DNA of 28,164 nt from Lachnobacterium bovis (GCF_900111325.1 NZ_FOGW01000026.1:1-28164); one strand, 5' to 3'; counted from the first letter of the stretch, positions 7,091 to 16,594 are shown. Notes: a model not told the origin generated them from the sequence alone. Made by a program: numbers and translations.

Positions 7091-10000
7091 TTAACGCTTG
7101 TTTTCAATATTCTTTTCAATAACTTTTATATTATTTTTTCCATATTTTTTTGTTAATGTATCAAAAAGAACGTTTTTAGCGCAAACTGTCAGATTTTTTC
7201 CAAATCTTTTTATTGCTTTCGGATTTTCAATGTATATTATCACTTCATCTTTACCAAGATTATTAGTAAATAATTGCATCAACTCATTAGCATCTTTTTC
7301 ATAATCCTGCATATTTTTAAACTTAATCCATAATTCATTTCCTATCTCATCGAAATAAATTATTTCTTCTGCAATTACTTTTCCGTTCTGCTCATTTTCT
7401 ACTGTAGCTGTACCTCTGATAAAAACTTTATCATCTACTTCTAGTCTTCCCATAACTTTTTGATATTGTCTTGGGAATACAATTACTTCGACGGTTCCAA
7501 CTAAATCTTCTATTTTCAAAAATGCCATTGGTTGATTGTTTTTAGTAAACTTGATTGTTTTTTCGGAAATAATTCCTCCTATTATAACCTTTTGACCATC
7601 TTTTATTTTTTGTTCATTCGTTTCTAAATCTATTATAAAATCTGAGGTTATTGCAGTCACATTTTTATTTATTTTTTCCCTATATTCATCTAATGGATGT
7701 CCGCTTAAGTACATACATAAAACTTCTTTTTCAAATCCAAGAAGCATCTCTTTATCAAATTCGCCAACTTTTGGCATTTGAAATTCGAATTCCTTCTTTT
7801 CTTCTTCACTAACTAAATCAAATAAACTCATCTGGCCTGCTATATTATTCTTTTTACCATGTGAGACTTTATCAACCATCATAGCATGGACATACACCAT
7901 CTCTTTTCGTGTCGCATCAAAATCATCACAAGCGCCTGATTTTATTAGATTTTCTACAGCTCTTTTATTAATGTCATAATTTGATACTCGCTGTACGAAA
8001 TCCCAAAGCGAAATATATTTGCCGTTATTTTTTCGTTCTTTTACAATTGAATCAATTATCTGGCGTCCAAGACTTTTTATTGCATACATTCCAAAGCGAA
8101 TATTTTTTCCTTCTACGCTAAATACTCCTTCTCCATTGTTAACACTAGGTGGTAATACTTCGATATCCATATTTTTGCATTGATACAAATATTCCGCCAT
8201 CTTATCTGTATTATCAATTACTGATGTAAGTAACGCAGCCATATACTCCGTTGGATAATAATATTTTAACCACGCTGTTTGCATACTGATTACTGCATAC
8301 GCTGCTGCATGTGATTTATTAAAGGCATACTTTGCAAAATCAACCATGGAATCATATATTTTATTAGCAGCCTGCTCTGAAATTCCGTTAGCAACACAAC
8401 CTTTAATATTTTCGTTCTCGTCTCCATAAACGAAACTCTTTCGTCCTTCATCAATTACATGCTGTTTTTTCTTACTCATCGCTCTTCTGATATTATCAGC
8501 CTGTCCCATTGTATAACCGGCTAATTTTTGAACGATCTGCATAACTTGCTCTTGATAAACGATACAACCATATGTTGGCTCTAATATTTCTTTTAATTCT
8601 GGTGTTACGTATGTTATTTCATCTTGATTTTTTTTACCTTTAATATAATCTGGTATAAAATCCATTGGACCTGGTCTATAAAGTGAAATTCCGGCTATAA
8701 TATCTTCAAAGCTTTCCGGCTTCAATTCTCTCATAAATCCTTGCATTCCTGCCGATTCTAGCTGAAATACTCCATGTGTTTTTCCTGTACCAATAAAATC
8801 TAATACCTTTTTGTCATTAAAATCAATATTGTCTATATCTATATCTATACCTTTAGATTGTTTGATATTTTTTACTGCATCTTTTAAAACTGTAAGTGTT
8901 CTAAGTCCCAAAAAATCCATTTTTAATAATCCTAATTCTTCAAGCTGAACCATATTATACTCAGCTGTTGGACTTCCATCACTTGCTCTTGCAAGAGGAA
9001 CATAATCACTTGCGATACCAGGATAAATAACCACTCCTGCTGCATGAACCGAAGTATGGTTTGGTAAACCTTCTAGTTTTTGAGCCATATCAATCAATTC
9101 ATGCATCTGTGGATCCGTATCATATAGCATCTTAAATTCTATATTTTCTTTTAAAGCACTTTGAATTGTAACTTTAGGTCCAAGAGGTATCATTTTAGCC
9201 ACTTTATCCATTTGAGAATATGGAAAATCTAATACTTTTCCAACTGCTTTAATTACTCCACGAGCAGCCATAGTACCAAATGTTACAATCTGTGTAACTG
9301 AATCTTTTCCGTATTTTTGAGTAACATATTCAATCGCTCTATATCTTTGTGCATACTCAAAATCTACGTCAATATCGGGCATGGATACACGCTGTGGATT
9401 AAGAAAACGTTCAAAAAGTAAATTATATTTAACTGGATCAATATTCGTGATTCCGGTACAATAACACACCTTACTACCTGCTGCAGAACCTCTTCCTGGT
9501 CCTACCCAACAGTCGTGTTCTCTACTCCAATTAATATAATCCCATACAATCAAAATATACTCTATAAATCCCATTTTCTTGATAATACCTAATTCATATT
9601 GCATATCTTGATATATTTTATCGCAAGCTTCCTTATTATATTCTTCATTATCTATATATCTTTTCTTGAAACCTTTTTCGCATAAATCTACCAAAAAGTC
9701 CCAAGCACTATCATAGCCTTCTGGCACTTCATATTTTGGAATTTTATAATTGTTAAATTCAATTTCAACATTACATCTATCTGCGATTTTTTGTGTATTT
9801 TCAATAGCTTCTATTGCATATGGAAAAAGTTGTCTCATTTCATCTTCGCTTTTTACATAATACTGTCCGCCCTCGTAACGAAGTCTATTTTCATCTTTAA
9901 TCAATTTACCTGTTTGGATACATAAAAGTACATCATGCGCTTCTACATCTTCCTTAGATGTGTAATGAACATCATTTGTGCATACCAATGGAATATTAAG

Positions 10001-10588
10001 CTCTTGACTCATTCTTAAAAAGGCATTATTTACCGTTTTTTGCTCATTAATTCCGTGATCTTGCAATTCTAAAAAATAATTTCCATCTCCAAACACATTT
10101 TTATATTTAAGTGCTATTTCTTTTGCTTTTTCATAATTACCACGAACTATCATTTTTTGTACTTCACCAGCTAGACATGCTGATAAACAAATTAAACCTT
10201 CATGATATTTTTCTAATATTTCAAAATCAACCCTTGGCTTATAGTAATAGCCTTCTGTAAATCCTGCAGATACTATTTTTATAAGATTTTCGTAACCTTT
10301 GTTATTTTCTGCTAAAAGAATAAGGTGATAATATCTATCCTCACCATGACTAATTTCTCTATCAAATCTCGAATTAGGTGCTACATAAACCTCACAACCT
10401 ATAATCGGCTTAATTCCTTGAGCTTTAGCAGTCTTATAAAATTCGATTGCTCCATACATTACACCATGATCTGTTATGGCAGCTGAATTCATACCCAGTT
10501 CTTTTACTCTTTTTATATATTCGCTTATCTTATTAGAGCCATCTAATAAGCTATATTCTGTATGTGTATGAAGATGAACAAAACTCAT
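7091..10588 (-). CDS. dnaE: DNA polymerase III alpha subunit, DnaE type
   Basis: A 1165-aa C-family replicative polymerase. The N-terminal PHP domain starts at residue 5 with HLHTHTEYS and has TDHG (39-42) and NDVHYT (205-210), so most of its metal ligands appear intact. The polymerase core has GPGRGSAAGS (363-372), the catalytic pair Asp405/Asp407 in PDIDVDF (404-410) and the third Asp558 in KMDFLGLR. The tau- and beta-binding region and a C-terminal OB fold (around TVEVIVFPRQYQKV) follow. No exonuclease domain is inserted in PHP, so this is DnaE, not PolC. In low-GC Firmicutes DnaE works with PolC, extending RNA primers on the lagging strand. The ATG has AGAGGG just upstream. pfkA follows on the same strand, a common Firmicute arrangement. 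Confidence 0.97.
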   Translation of the reverse strand: MSFVHLHTHTEYSLLDGSNKISEYIKRVKELGMNSAAITDHGVMYGAIEFYKTAKAQGIKPIIGCEVYVAPNSRFDREISHGEDRYYHLILLAENNKGYENLIKIVSAGFTEGYYYKPRVDFEILEKYHEGLICLSACLAGEVQKMIVRGNYEKAKEIALKYKNVFGDGNYFLELQDHGINEQKTVNNAFLRMSQELNIPLVCTNDVHYTSKEDVEAHDVLLCIQTGKLIKDENRLRYEGGQYYVKSEDEMRQLFPYAIEAIENTQKIADRCNVEIEFNNYKIPKYEVPEGYDSAWDFLVDLCEKGFKKRYIDNEEYNKEACDKIYQDMQYELGIIKKMGFIEYILIVWDYINWSREHDCWVGPGRGSAAGSKVCYCTGITNIDPVKYNLLFERFLNPQRVSMPDIDVDFEYAQRYRAIEYVTQKYGKDSVTQIVTFGTMAARGVIKAVGKVLDFPYSQMDKVAKMIPLGPKVTIQSALKENIEFKMLYDTDPQMHELIDMAQKLEGLPNHTSVHAAGVVIYPGIASDYVPLARASDGSPTAEYNMVQLEELGLLKMDFLGLRTLTVLKDAVKNIKQSKGIDIDIDNIDFNDKKVLDFIGTGKTHGVFQLESAGMQGFMRELKPESFEDIIAGISLYRPGPMDFIPDYIKGKKNQDEITYVTPELKEILEPTYGCIVYQEQVMQIVQKLAGYTMGQADNIRRAMSKKKQHVIDEGRKSFVYGDENENIKGCVANGISEQAANKIYDSMVDFAKYAFNKSHAAAYAVISMQTAWLKYYYPTEYMAALLTSVIDNTDKMAEYLYQCKNMDIEVLPPSVNNGEGVFSVEGKNIRFGMYAIKSLGRQIIDSIVKERKNNGKYISLWDFVQRVSNYDINKRAVENLIKSGACDDFDATRKEMVYVHAMMVDKVSHGKKNNIAGQMSLFDLVSEEEKKEFEFQMPKVGEFDKEMLLGFEKEVLCMYLSGHPLDEYREKINKNVTAITSDFIIDLETNEQKIKDGQKVIIGGIISEKTIKFTKNNQPMAFLKIEDLVGTVEVIVFPRQYQKVMGRLEVDDKVFIRGTATVENEQNGKVIAEEIIYFDEIGNELWIKFKNMQDYEKDANELMQLFTNNLGKDEVIIYIENPKAIKRFGKNLTVCAKNVLFDTLTKKYGKNNIKVIEKNIENKR

Positions 10589-10622
10589 ATATACCCTCTT
10601 TTCTAAAATTCTCTAGTCTTAT

Positions 10623-10651
10623 ATTTTAGCAAATAATATTAAGTAAAACAA
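10623..10651 (-). promoter_or_regulatory. Candidate promoter for dnaE-pfkA
   Basis: Minus strand TTGTTT (10646-10651), a 17-base spacer and TAAAAT (10623-10628), with TGC directly before the -10 box forming an extended -10. It lies 35 bases before the dnaE ATG. Confidence 0.55.
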
Positions 10652-10674
10652 CTTAAATTTCTGTTAAAACTTTT

Positions 10675-10703
10675 TTGTATTTTATTTTTTATTGTGCTAC
10701 AAT
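10675..10703 (+). promoter_or_regulatory. Candidate promoter for the patatin-like gene
   Basis: TTGTAT (10675-10680), a 17-base spacer and TACAAT (10698-10703), with an extended -10 TGC. It is divergent from the dnaE promoter, and the two -35 boxes are about 24 bases apart. Confidence 0.6.
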
Positions 10704-10736
10704 TGTCATATATTTTCTAGATTGGAGGGCTTATTT

Positions 10737-11594
10737 ATGAAAAAAATTGGGTTAGTTGTTGAAGGTGGCGGTATGAAATGTGCCTATAGTGCAGGCATCT
10801 TAGATTGCTTTTTAGAAAAGAATATTTCTTTTGATTACAGTATTGGTGTTTCTGCTGGCTCTGCAAATCTATCATCTTTTTTAGCAAAACAAAAAGAACG
10901 TAATTTACGTTTTTATACACAACATATTAAGGATCCTGAGTATATTAGTATTCAAAATTTTTTATTACATGGCGAGATTTTTGGACTTGATTATATTTAT
11001 GGAAAATTGAGTAATTCAACTGGAAAAGATCCTTTAGATTATCAAGCTATCGTTGATAATCCTTGCGAATTTGAAATTGTAGCAACTGATTCAAAGACTG
11101 GAAATGCAATTTATTTTAACAAATCAGACTTACGCCAAGATAATTACACTCCTATTATGGCATCAAGTGCCTTACCTGTATTTTGCAATCCTGTACCTTT
11201 TTTAGGATGTGAATATTTTGATGGTGGAATTTCTGATGCTATTCCTTTTCAAAGAGCACTCAAAAAAGGCTGTGATAAAATTGTAGTTCTTTTGAGTAAA
11301 CCAAGAAGTTTTGTCAGAAAACCAGAATCACATAAATCACTATATTCAAAAATTTTAAAAAAATATCCACAAATAATAAAAGCTGTTGATCATAGATATA
11401 TTATGTACAGGAATCAAATTGCTAAGCTCAAACGACTTGAGGCCGAGGGAAAACTTTTTGTTTTTGCTCCATCTAAAAGCATCAAATTAAGCACAATAGC
11501 CATGGACCCTGTGGGTGAACAGTCACTTTATGATCTCGGACTTTCAGATTATAAAATGCAAGAAGAAAAATTATTACAATTTCTCGCAGATTAG
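10737..11594 (+). CDS. Patatin-like phospholipase
   Basis: A 285-aa acyl hydrolase of the patatin family, probably acting on membrane phospholipid or other acyl esters. The oxyanion-hole glycine string is at VVEGGGMKCAYSAG (7-20), the nucleophile elbow is GVSAG with Ser39, and the dyad aspartate is Asp162 in YFDGGISD; all catalytic parts are present. No signal peptide or membrane segment is seen, so a cytoplasmic location is expected. It is closest in layout to bacterial YjjU-type patatins of about 280-300 residues. The ATG at 10737 is chosen because GGAGGG lies 9 bases upstream; the frame opens earlier at 10692 but that extension has no ribosome binding site and overlaps the promoter. It is a single gene, divergent from dnaE and convergent with the next gene. 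Confidence 0.93.
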   Translation: MKKIGLVVEGGGMKCAYSAGILDCFLEKNISFDYSIGVSAGSANLSSFLAKQKERNLRFYTQHIKDPEYISIQNFLLHGEIFGLDYIYGKLSNSTGKDPLDYQAIVDNPCEFEIVATDSKTGNAIYFNKSDLRQDNYTPIMASSALPVFCNPVPFLGCEYFDGGISDAIPFQRALKKGCDKIVVLLSKPRSFVRKPESHKSLYSKILKKYPQIIKAVDHRYIMYRNQIAKLKRLEAEGKLFVFAPSKSIKLSTIAMDPVGEQSLYDLGLSDYKMQEEKLLQFLAD

Positions 11595-11673
11595 GTGTTG
11601 TTTTATGTTTGCTTAAATGTTTGTACTAATGTAAATACTTTATATTAGCTTAACTTTTTTATATTAACACTAA

Positions 11674-11726
11674 AATAGATGTCTCCGTAATAAAGTCTCA
11701 TTCTCCTTATTACTTTGACATCTATT
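11674..11726. terminator. Bidirectional hairpin between convergent genes
   Basis: AATAGATGTC (11674-11683) and GTAATAA (11687-11693) pair with TTATTAC (11707-11713) and GACATCTATT (11717-11726), leaving a symmetric 3-base internal loop and a 13-base apical loop. It sits between the patatin stop at 11594 and the end of the opposing gene at 11806, so it can end both transcripts, although the T runs are imperfect. Confidence 0.7.
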
Positions 11727-11802
11727 TACTATTTTGTATTATTTATTACTTTGACATCTATTTACTATTTTGTATCATTTATTACTTTGTGTCTATTATT
11801 AT
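11708..11802. repeat. 36-bp tandem repeat, about 2.5 copies
   Basis: Units 11708-11743 and 11744-11779 are nearly identical and begin TATTACTTTGACATCTATTT. A degenerate partial third copy starts at 11780. The first copy contains the right arm of the adjacent hairpin, so the array appears to have grown from the terminator. Confidence 0.9.
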
Positions 11803-11805
11803 TTT

Positions 11806-13125
11806 TTACTTCCAATGTTTATCATTTACCTCTATGCTTCCAACTCCACTGTTTAGTTGCGCATTAGCATGAGTAACTTTACTTCTAGTTTCAATTTCAA
11901 TGTCGCCCACATCACATTTTACGTTAATATTACTAAATTCAGCGGATACATCAACATCTCCTACGTTATTTACTATTTTTATTGAGTCATATTTGCCTCT
12001 TTCAATCTCAGCATCTCCAAGTTTTAGATTTAATTCACACTTTGATATCGTAGAGTTATTTATTTCAACATCTCCTAGATTAAGGTTCATAGAAACTATA
12101 TCGAGCTTAATTTCTTGTGGTATGTATATTGTCATTTCACATTTATTTTTTTTCAAATTAATATTTTTTTTATTATATTGTTCTCGTATAACTAGTGTAT
12201 CTTTTTTTATTCCTATTTTGGGTTGATATTTTATTGGATATTTATATTCAACTTTTAACTCGTCACCATTTTTTATTGTTATATCTCCAATATTTATTTT
12301 AGCATCAATCTTTTTTATCTTATTGTTTTTTAAATCCACTGTTTTAGAAATTGACTTAAATTTTTTATACGAAAAGGTCGGTATAGAAAAATTTTTATAC
12401 ATCCCCAAACATATACAACAAATGATTACTAACCAAATAAATTTTTTCTCATTGCCTCTTTTTTTAGTTGCAAAATCATATTGATTGTATGCTTTATTTT
12501 CCTCAAAAGCGCTATCTTGCTCATAAACTTTTTTTTCTTCGAAAGATTCATCATTTCCAAAATCTCTTTTATTTTTGTAAAACTCTTTATTTTTGTAAAA
12601 CTCTTTATTTTTCTCATTAATTGCAATCACATCGTCATAACTTGAGTCAATTATTGATGAGTAAATAAAAAGAAAAACTCCTACTCCGACAAATAAAAAT
12701 AAGAAAATCGATACAATTTTTGTATCAAATAATATATTTGGCACAACACTAACTATACAAAGCATCACTCCAATTGCCACACAATATATCTTTGTTTTTT
12801 TAAATAATCTCTTTTTCTTCTTTACTGTTTCAAGAGTGAGCATATCTATCTCACATGGCTCTTTTTTTAGATAATTCCACTCGTCACCACTTAAACCGCT
12901 TATTATAAAAAGCATCACAGCTATTGCAATTGATACAATCATCAAAGCGGCGCCGCATTGTTCGTATCTACTAAAAAAAGCATTAAATATAATAGGATGT
13001 GTAACACTTGTGATGCATAAAAAAACTCCAATTCCTATTCGATATGCATTTTTTAATTCATTTTTTAAATAGTTATCTATTTCTTCAGCCGGAACACTTC
13101 TAATTTCTTTTCCCTCTTCTTCCAT
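11806..13125 (-). CDS. Membrane protein with repetitive LGD-type (DUF4097-like) extracellular domain
   Basis: A 439-aa protein of unknown function. Hydrophobic segments lie at about 30-50, 57-78, 113-133 and 137-160. A charged cytoplasmic stretch (165-228) follows, including a tandem EFYKNK repeat, then a fifth membrane segment at 229-244. The remaining 195 residues are presumably outside and consist of short beta-rich repeats whose turns read IGDITI, LGDVEI, LGDAEI, VGDVDV, VGDIEI and VGSIEV, spaced 17-75 residues apart. This pattern matches the putative adhesin/DUF4097 beta-helix seen in Firmicute envelope-stress proteins. The ATG at 13125 is chosen because AAAGGAAG lies 7 bases upstream; an in-frame TTG two codons earlier is less likely. 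It follows the traX-like gene on the same strand after 67 bases. A role in sensing or interacting with the envelope is inference. Confidence 0.8.
   Translation of the reverse strand: MEEEGKEIRSVPAEEIDNYLKNELKNAYRIGIGVFLCITSVTHPIIFNAFFSRYEQCGAALMIVSIAIAVMLFIISGLSGDEWNYLKKEPCEIDMLTLETVKKKKRLFKKTKIYCVAIGVMLCIVSVVPNILFDTKIVSIFLFLFVGVGVFLFIYSSIIDSSYDDVIAINEKNKEFYKNKEFYKNKRDFGNDESFEEKKVYEQDSAFEENKAYNQYDFATKKRGNEKKFIWLVIICCICLGMYKNFSIPTFSYKKFKSISKTVDLKNNKIKKIDAKINIGDITIKNGDELKVEYKYPIKYQPKIGIKKDTLVIREQYNKKNINLKKNKCEMTIYIPQEIKLDIVSMNLNLGDVEINNSTISKCELNLKLGDAEIERGKYDSIKIVNNVGDVDVSAEFSNINVKCDVGDIEIETRSKVTHANAQLNSGVGSIEVNDKHWK
12572..12607. repeat. 18-bp in-frame tandem repeat inside the LGD-repeat protein gene
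   Basis: TTTTTGTAAAACTCTTTA occurs at 12572-12589 and again at 12590-12607, with degenerate partial copies on each side. On the coding strand it encodes KEFYKN twice. The unit length is a multiple of three, so copy-number change would keep the frame. Confidence 0.85.
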
Positions 13126-13192
13126 ACTCAAACTTCCTTTCTATCATAATATAATTTTCAATATAGATACCTCTAATTATATTCTAACTTTT

Positions 13193-13978
13193 TTACTTAA
13201 ATAAAAAAAACCTAATTAATGTTAAAAGTATTAAATGTCCTGGATAAAAAATATAGAATAAATACTTATTTTGTTTACCTCTTTCCCCATTATACAAATA
13301 TATAAAAATAATTCCAAAAATTGACCATTTTTCGATCTCACCACACATCAAAATCAATAAAACAACGCCAACAATGTATCCTATTTCCTTTTGACCTAAA
13401 AGAATTGCACTATACATAACATATATAACAAGTACTCCGCATGCGCTGTAATCTGTATTTAAAAAATACGCTGCTAATATACCTGCTCCTAATATCAGCA
13501 TTTTCCCTATCATTACTTCTTGATAGGATAACATTTTTTCATATTGAATTTTTTCTAATTCACTCTGCAACATTATGACCGCTACTGCAATTGCTAATGT
13601 AAAAAAGACATTATTACTATCAAAATAAAATGGCTTATCAAAAAAAGCTAAATCGAAAGGAATTTCAGAAATCACCCCAAAAATAAATAAACGTACCGCA
13701 TATTTTTTTATATTTCTCGTATGAATTGCACCTTCAGCAATCATAAAAGCAAACAATGGAAACGCTATCCTTCCAATCGATCTTAACACTTCATCTATTT
13801 CGAGAACCATCTCATAACTATCAAATTTTTGATAAAAGAACCACACTTCTCTTTCGAGAAGTGCGGCTCCTATATGATCTATTAGCATTATGATTATCGC
13901 AATATATTTCAAATAACTAGCCGGCATCGGAATTTTTTTCCTTATATATGTCTCTTTTTTAAAAAAATCAAAATCCAT
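13193..13978 (-). CDS. TraX-family integral membrane protein (putative acyltransferase)
   Basis: A 261-aa polytopic membrane protein. TraX of the F plasmid N-acetylates pilin; chromosomal homologues in Firmicutes belong to the same acyltransferase-like superfamily, and their substrates are unknown. Family hallmarks visible: YLKYIAIIIMLIDHIGA (22-38), RSIGRIAFPLFAFMIAEG (66-83), RLFIFGVISEIPFDLAF (96-112), NVFFTLAIA, and a C-terminal YLFYIFYPGHLILL. At least seven hydrophobic segments are present. The ATG lies one base after the glgP stop codon, with CAGGAG overlapping the end of glgP, so the two are very probably translated from one transcript. That coupling hints at modification of a polysaccharide or surface glycan, but this is only inference. 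Family assignment is confident, function is not. Confidence 0.85.
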   Translation of the reverse strand: MDFDFFKKETYIRKKIPMPASYLKYIAIIIMLIDHIGAALLEREVWFFYQKFDSYEMVLEIDEVLRSIGRIAFPLFAFMIAEGAIHTRNIKKYAVRLFIFGVISEIPFDLAFFDKPFYFDSNNVFFTLAIAVAVIMLQSELEKIQYEKMLSYQEVMIGKMLILGAGILAAYFLNTDYSACGVLVIYVMYSAILLGQKEIGYIVGVVLLILMCGEIEKWSIFGIIFIYLYNGERGKQNKYLFYIFYPGHLILLTLIRFFLFK

Positions 13979-13979
13979 T

Positions 13980-16439
13980 TTATGCTCCTGTATTGTCTAT
14001 TGTAACTTTATCTAGATGCCAAATATCATCAACATATTCTTGTATTGTTCTGTCTGAAGAGAATTTTCCTGCGTTTGCAACATTCAATATTGCGCTCTTT
14101 GCCCATGACTTTTTATCTTGATAGTAACGATTTATCTTCTGCTGTGCCTTAGCATATGATCTAAAGTCAGCTAAAATAAAGTATCTATCTGCCTCTTTAT
14201 CATGTAGCAATGAATTAAATAATGTTCTGAATAATTCTCTATCATTTGCTGAATAAGTACCATCAACCAACTGATTAAGAACCTTTTTAATCTGTGGATC
14301 ATTGTTGTATATATCAATTGGATTATAATCATGAAGTTTCTCGTGATTAATTACTTCATCTGCACTCATTCCAAAGATGAAGATATTGTCAGCACCCACT
14401 TCATCATACATCTCAACATTAGCACCGTCAAGTGTTCCAAGTGTAATCGCACCATTAAGCATAAACTTCATGTTACCAGTTCCTGATGCTTCTTTACTTG
14501 CAGTCGAAATTTGTTCACTAACGTCTGCTGCTGCAAAAATCATTTCTGCATTAGAAACTTTATAATCCTCAATAAATACAACTTTAATTTTTCCATTAAT
14601 ATCTGGATCATTATTTATAACTTCTGCAACATTATTAATTAATTTAATGGTCTTTTTGGCTGTTTCATATCCAGCTGCTGCTTTTGCACCAAAAATAAAT
14701 GTTCTTGGATAAATATCAACATTTGGATCTTCTTTAATAACATTATATAAATACATTACATGCAAAATATTAAGTAACTGTCTCTTATATTCATGCAATC
14801 TTTTTACTTGAACATCAAAAATAGAATCTGGATTTACATCAATTCCGTTATGTTCCTTGATATATTTTGCCAAACGTACTTTATTTTTGCGTTTTATCTC
14901 CATAAACTCTTCTTGGGCCTTAGGAACATCCGCAAACTCTGTAAGATCTTTTAAAACTGTCAAATCAGTATACCATTTATCTCCAACTTTATCTGTTACC
15001 CACTTTGCTAATAATCTATTACCATGTCCTAGGAAACGTCTTTGCGTAATACCATTTGTTTTATTGTTAAATTTATCTGGGAACATTTCATAAAAATCAC
15101 GTAATTCTTGTTTCATAAGAATTTCTGTATGTAATTTTGCTACACCGTTTACTGAAAAGCCAGCAACAATCGCTAAATGAGCCATTCTAACCTGACCATC
15201 GTATAATATAGCCATCTTTCTAATTTTTTCTTCATTACCAGGATATCTTGTCTGAATTTCTAAAACAAAACGTCTATTGATTTCATCAATAATTTGATAT
15301 ACTCTTGGTAATAATCTTTCAAAGATTTCAATTGGCCACTTTTCAAGTGCTTCTGCCATTATTGTATGATTTGTATAAGCAACACAATGTGTTGTTATTT
15401 CCCATGCTTCATCCCACTCTAAGTGTTCCTCATCTAGAAGAATTCTCATCAACTCAGCTACTGCAACTGTAGGATGTGTATCATTCATTTGGAATACAAT
15501 TTTCTTTGGCATATCCATTAAATTGTCATTTTTTTGTTTAAATCTTTCAATTGCTCTTTGAATACTAGCTGATACAAAGAAATATTGTTGTTTTAAACGT
15601 AATTCCTTACCTGCAACGTGATTATCATTTGGATACAAAACGTCTACCAAATTGCGGGCTAGCATTTCCTCTTCAACCGCTTTTTGATAATCACCTTTAT
15701 CAAATGAATCTAAGCTAAATACTTCCTTTGCTTCTGCATCCCATATAATAAGAGTATCTATTAAATTATTTTTGTAACCAACTATAGGAATATCATGTGG
15801 AATAGCCCATACGGATCTATAATTTTTTTGAACAAATGATAATTTTCCATTTTCATCAACTTCTTGTTCAACATGTCCACCAAATTTAACTTCATATCTG
15901 TATTCTGATCTTCTAAGTTCAAATGGATAACCATGCTCTAACCAGTTATCTGGAACTTCAACCTGAAATCCATCAATAATTTGCTGTTTAAACATACCAT
16001 ATCTGTATCTTATACCACATCCGCATGCAGCATAACCAAGAGTAGCTAATGAATCCAAGAAACATGCCGCTAATCTTCCTAAACCACCATTTCCTAATGC
16101 TGGATCTGGTTCTTCATCTTCAATTTCATTTATATTTAACCCCAATTCTTTTAAAGCTTCATCAACTTCATCATATGCAGACAAATTAAGCAAAATATTA
16201 CCTAACGCACGTCCCATTAAAAATTCCATTGATAAATAATAGACTGTTTTAGGTTGTTCTCTTGCAAATGTTTGCTGAGTTGCTAACCATTCGTCCATAA
16301 TAACATCTTTTACAGAAACACACACAGCTTGAAATATTTCTTGATTTGATGCTGTGCTTAAATCTTTTCTGTATTGTGTCATTAGGTTATCTTTTACGCT
16401 TTTAATGAACACTTTCTTGCTAAATACATTATCTCTCAT
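13980..16439 (-). CDS. glgP: Glycogen/maltodextrin phosphorylase
   Basis: An 819-aa cytoplasmic, pyridoxal-phosphate-dependent enzyme that releases glucose 1-phosphate from alpha-1,4-glucans. Characteristic blocks: QTVYYLSMEFLMGRAL-like segment (VYYLSMEFLMGR), EPDPALGNGGLGRLAACFLDS, YGMFKQQIIDGFQVEVPDNW, QMNDTHPTVAVAELMRIL, and the cofactor site EASGTGNMKFMLNGA with the PLP lysine at Lys658. Length matches bacterial GlgP. The start is ambiguous: two adjacent ATG codons follow AGGAGGAG; the second, at 16439, has the better spacing and is used here (the first would be 16442). The glucose 1-phosphate made feeds glycolysis, where pfkA in this window also acts. It is directly followed by the traX-like gene and preceded by a strong hairpin in its leader. 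Confidence 0.97.
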   Translation of the reverse strand: MRDNVFSKKVFIKSVKDNLMTQYRKDLSTASNQEIFQAVCVSVKDVIMDEWLATQQTFAREQPKTVYYLSMEFLMGRALGNILLNLSAYDEVDEALKELGLNINEIEDEEPDPALGNGGLGRLAACFLDSLATLGYAACGCGIRYRYGMFKQQIIDGFQVEVPDNWLEHGYPFELRRSEYRYEVKFGGHVEQEVDENGKLSFVQKNYRSVWAIPHDIPIVGYKNNLIDTLIIWDAEAKEVFSLDSFDKGDYQKAVEEEMLARNLVDVLYPNDNHVAGKELRLKQQYFFVSASIQRAIERFKQKNDNLMDMPKKIVFQMNDTHPTVAVAELMRILLDEEHLEWDEAWEITTHCVAYTNHTIMAEALEKWPIEIFERLLPRVYQIIDEINRRFVLEIQTRYPGNEEKIRKMAILYDGQVRMAHLAIVAGFSVNGVAKLHTEILMKQELRDFYEMFPDKFNNKTNGITQRRFLGHGNRLLAKWVTDKVGDKWYTDLTVLKDLTEFADVPKAQEEFMEIKRKNKVRLAKYIKEHNGIDVNPDSIFDVQVKRLHEYKRQLLNILHVMYLYNVIKEDPNVDIYPRTFIFGAKAAAGYETAKKTIKLINNVAEVINNDPDINGKIKVVFIEDYKVSNAEMIFAAADVSEQISTASKEASGTGNMKFMLNGAITLGTLDGANVEMYDEVGADNIFIFGMSADEVINHEKLHDYNPIDIYNNDPQIKKVLNQLVDGTYSANDRELFRTLFNSLLHDKEADRYFILADFRSYAKAQQKINRYYQDKKSWAKSAILNVANAGKFSSDRTIQEYVDDIWHLDKVTIDNTGA

Positions 16440-16520
16440 CATTCTCCTCCTACGATAAGTACATCTTTGCAACATTCCTTGTAATATTTCGGAATTTTTT
16501 AATATAAAATTTATATTTAT

Positions 16521-16594
16521 AAAAAAACAGGCAACAATATAATAACTCTTTAATTACTAGAAAAACTACTAACAAAGGCTATATATCATTGCCT
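16521..16594 (-). terminator. Terminator or attenuator hairpin in front of glgP
   Basis: On the minus strand AGGCAATGATATA (16594-16582) pairs over 13 bp, including two G-U pairs, with TATATTGTTGCCT (16541-16529), then one G and seven T. The 40-base loop can itself form an imperfect helix. It lies 82 bases before the glgP ATG. It may end read-through from ileS or, if glgP is transcribed from upstream of it, attenuate glgP; no convincing promoter is seen between it and glgP. Confidence 0.7.

Noticed and set aside
11708..11802. CRISPR array
   Set aside because: The 36-bp units abut with no unique spacers between them, there are only about 2.5 copies, and no cas genes are present.
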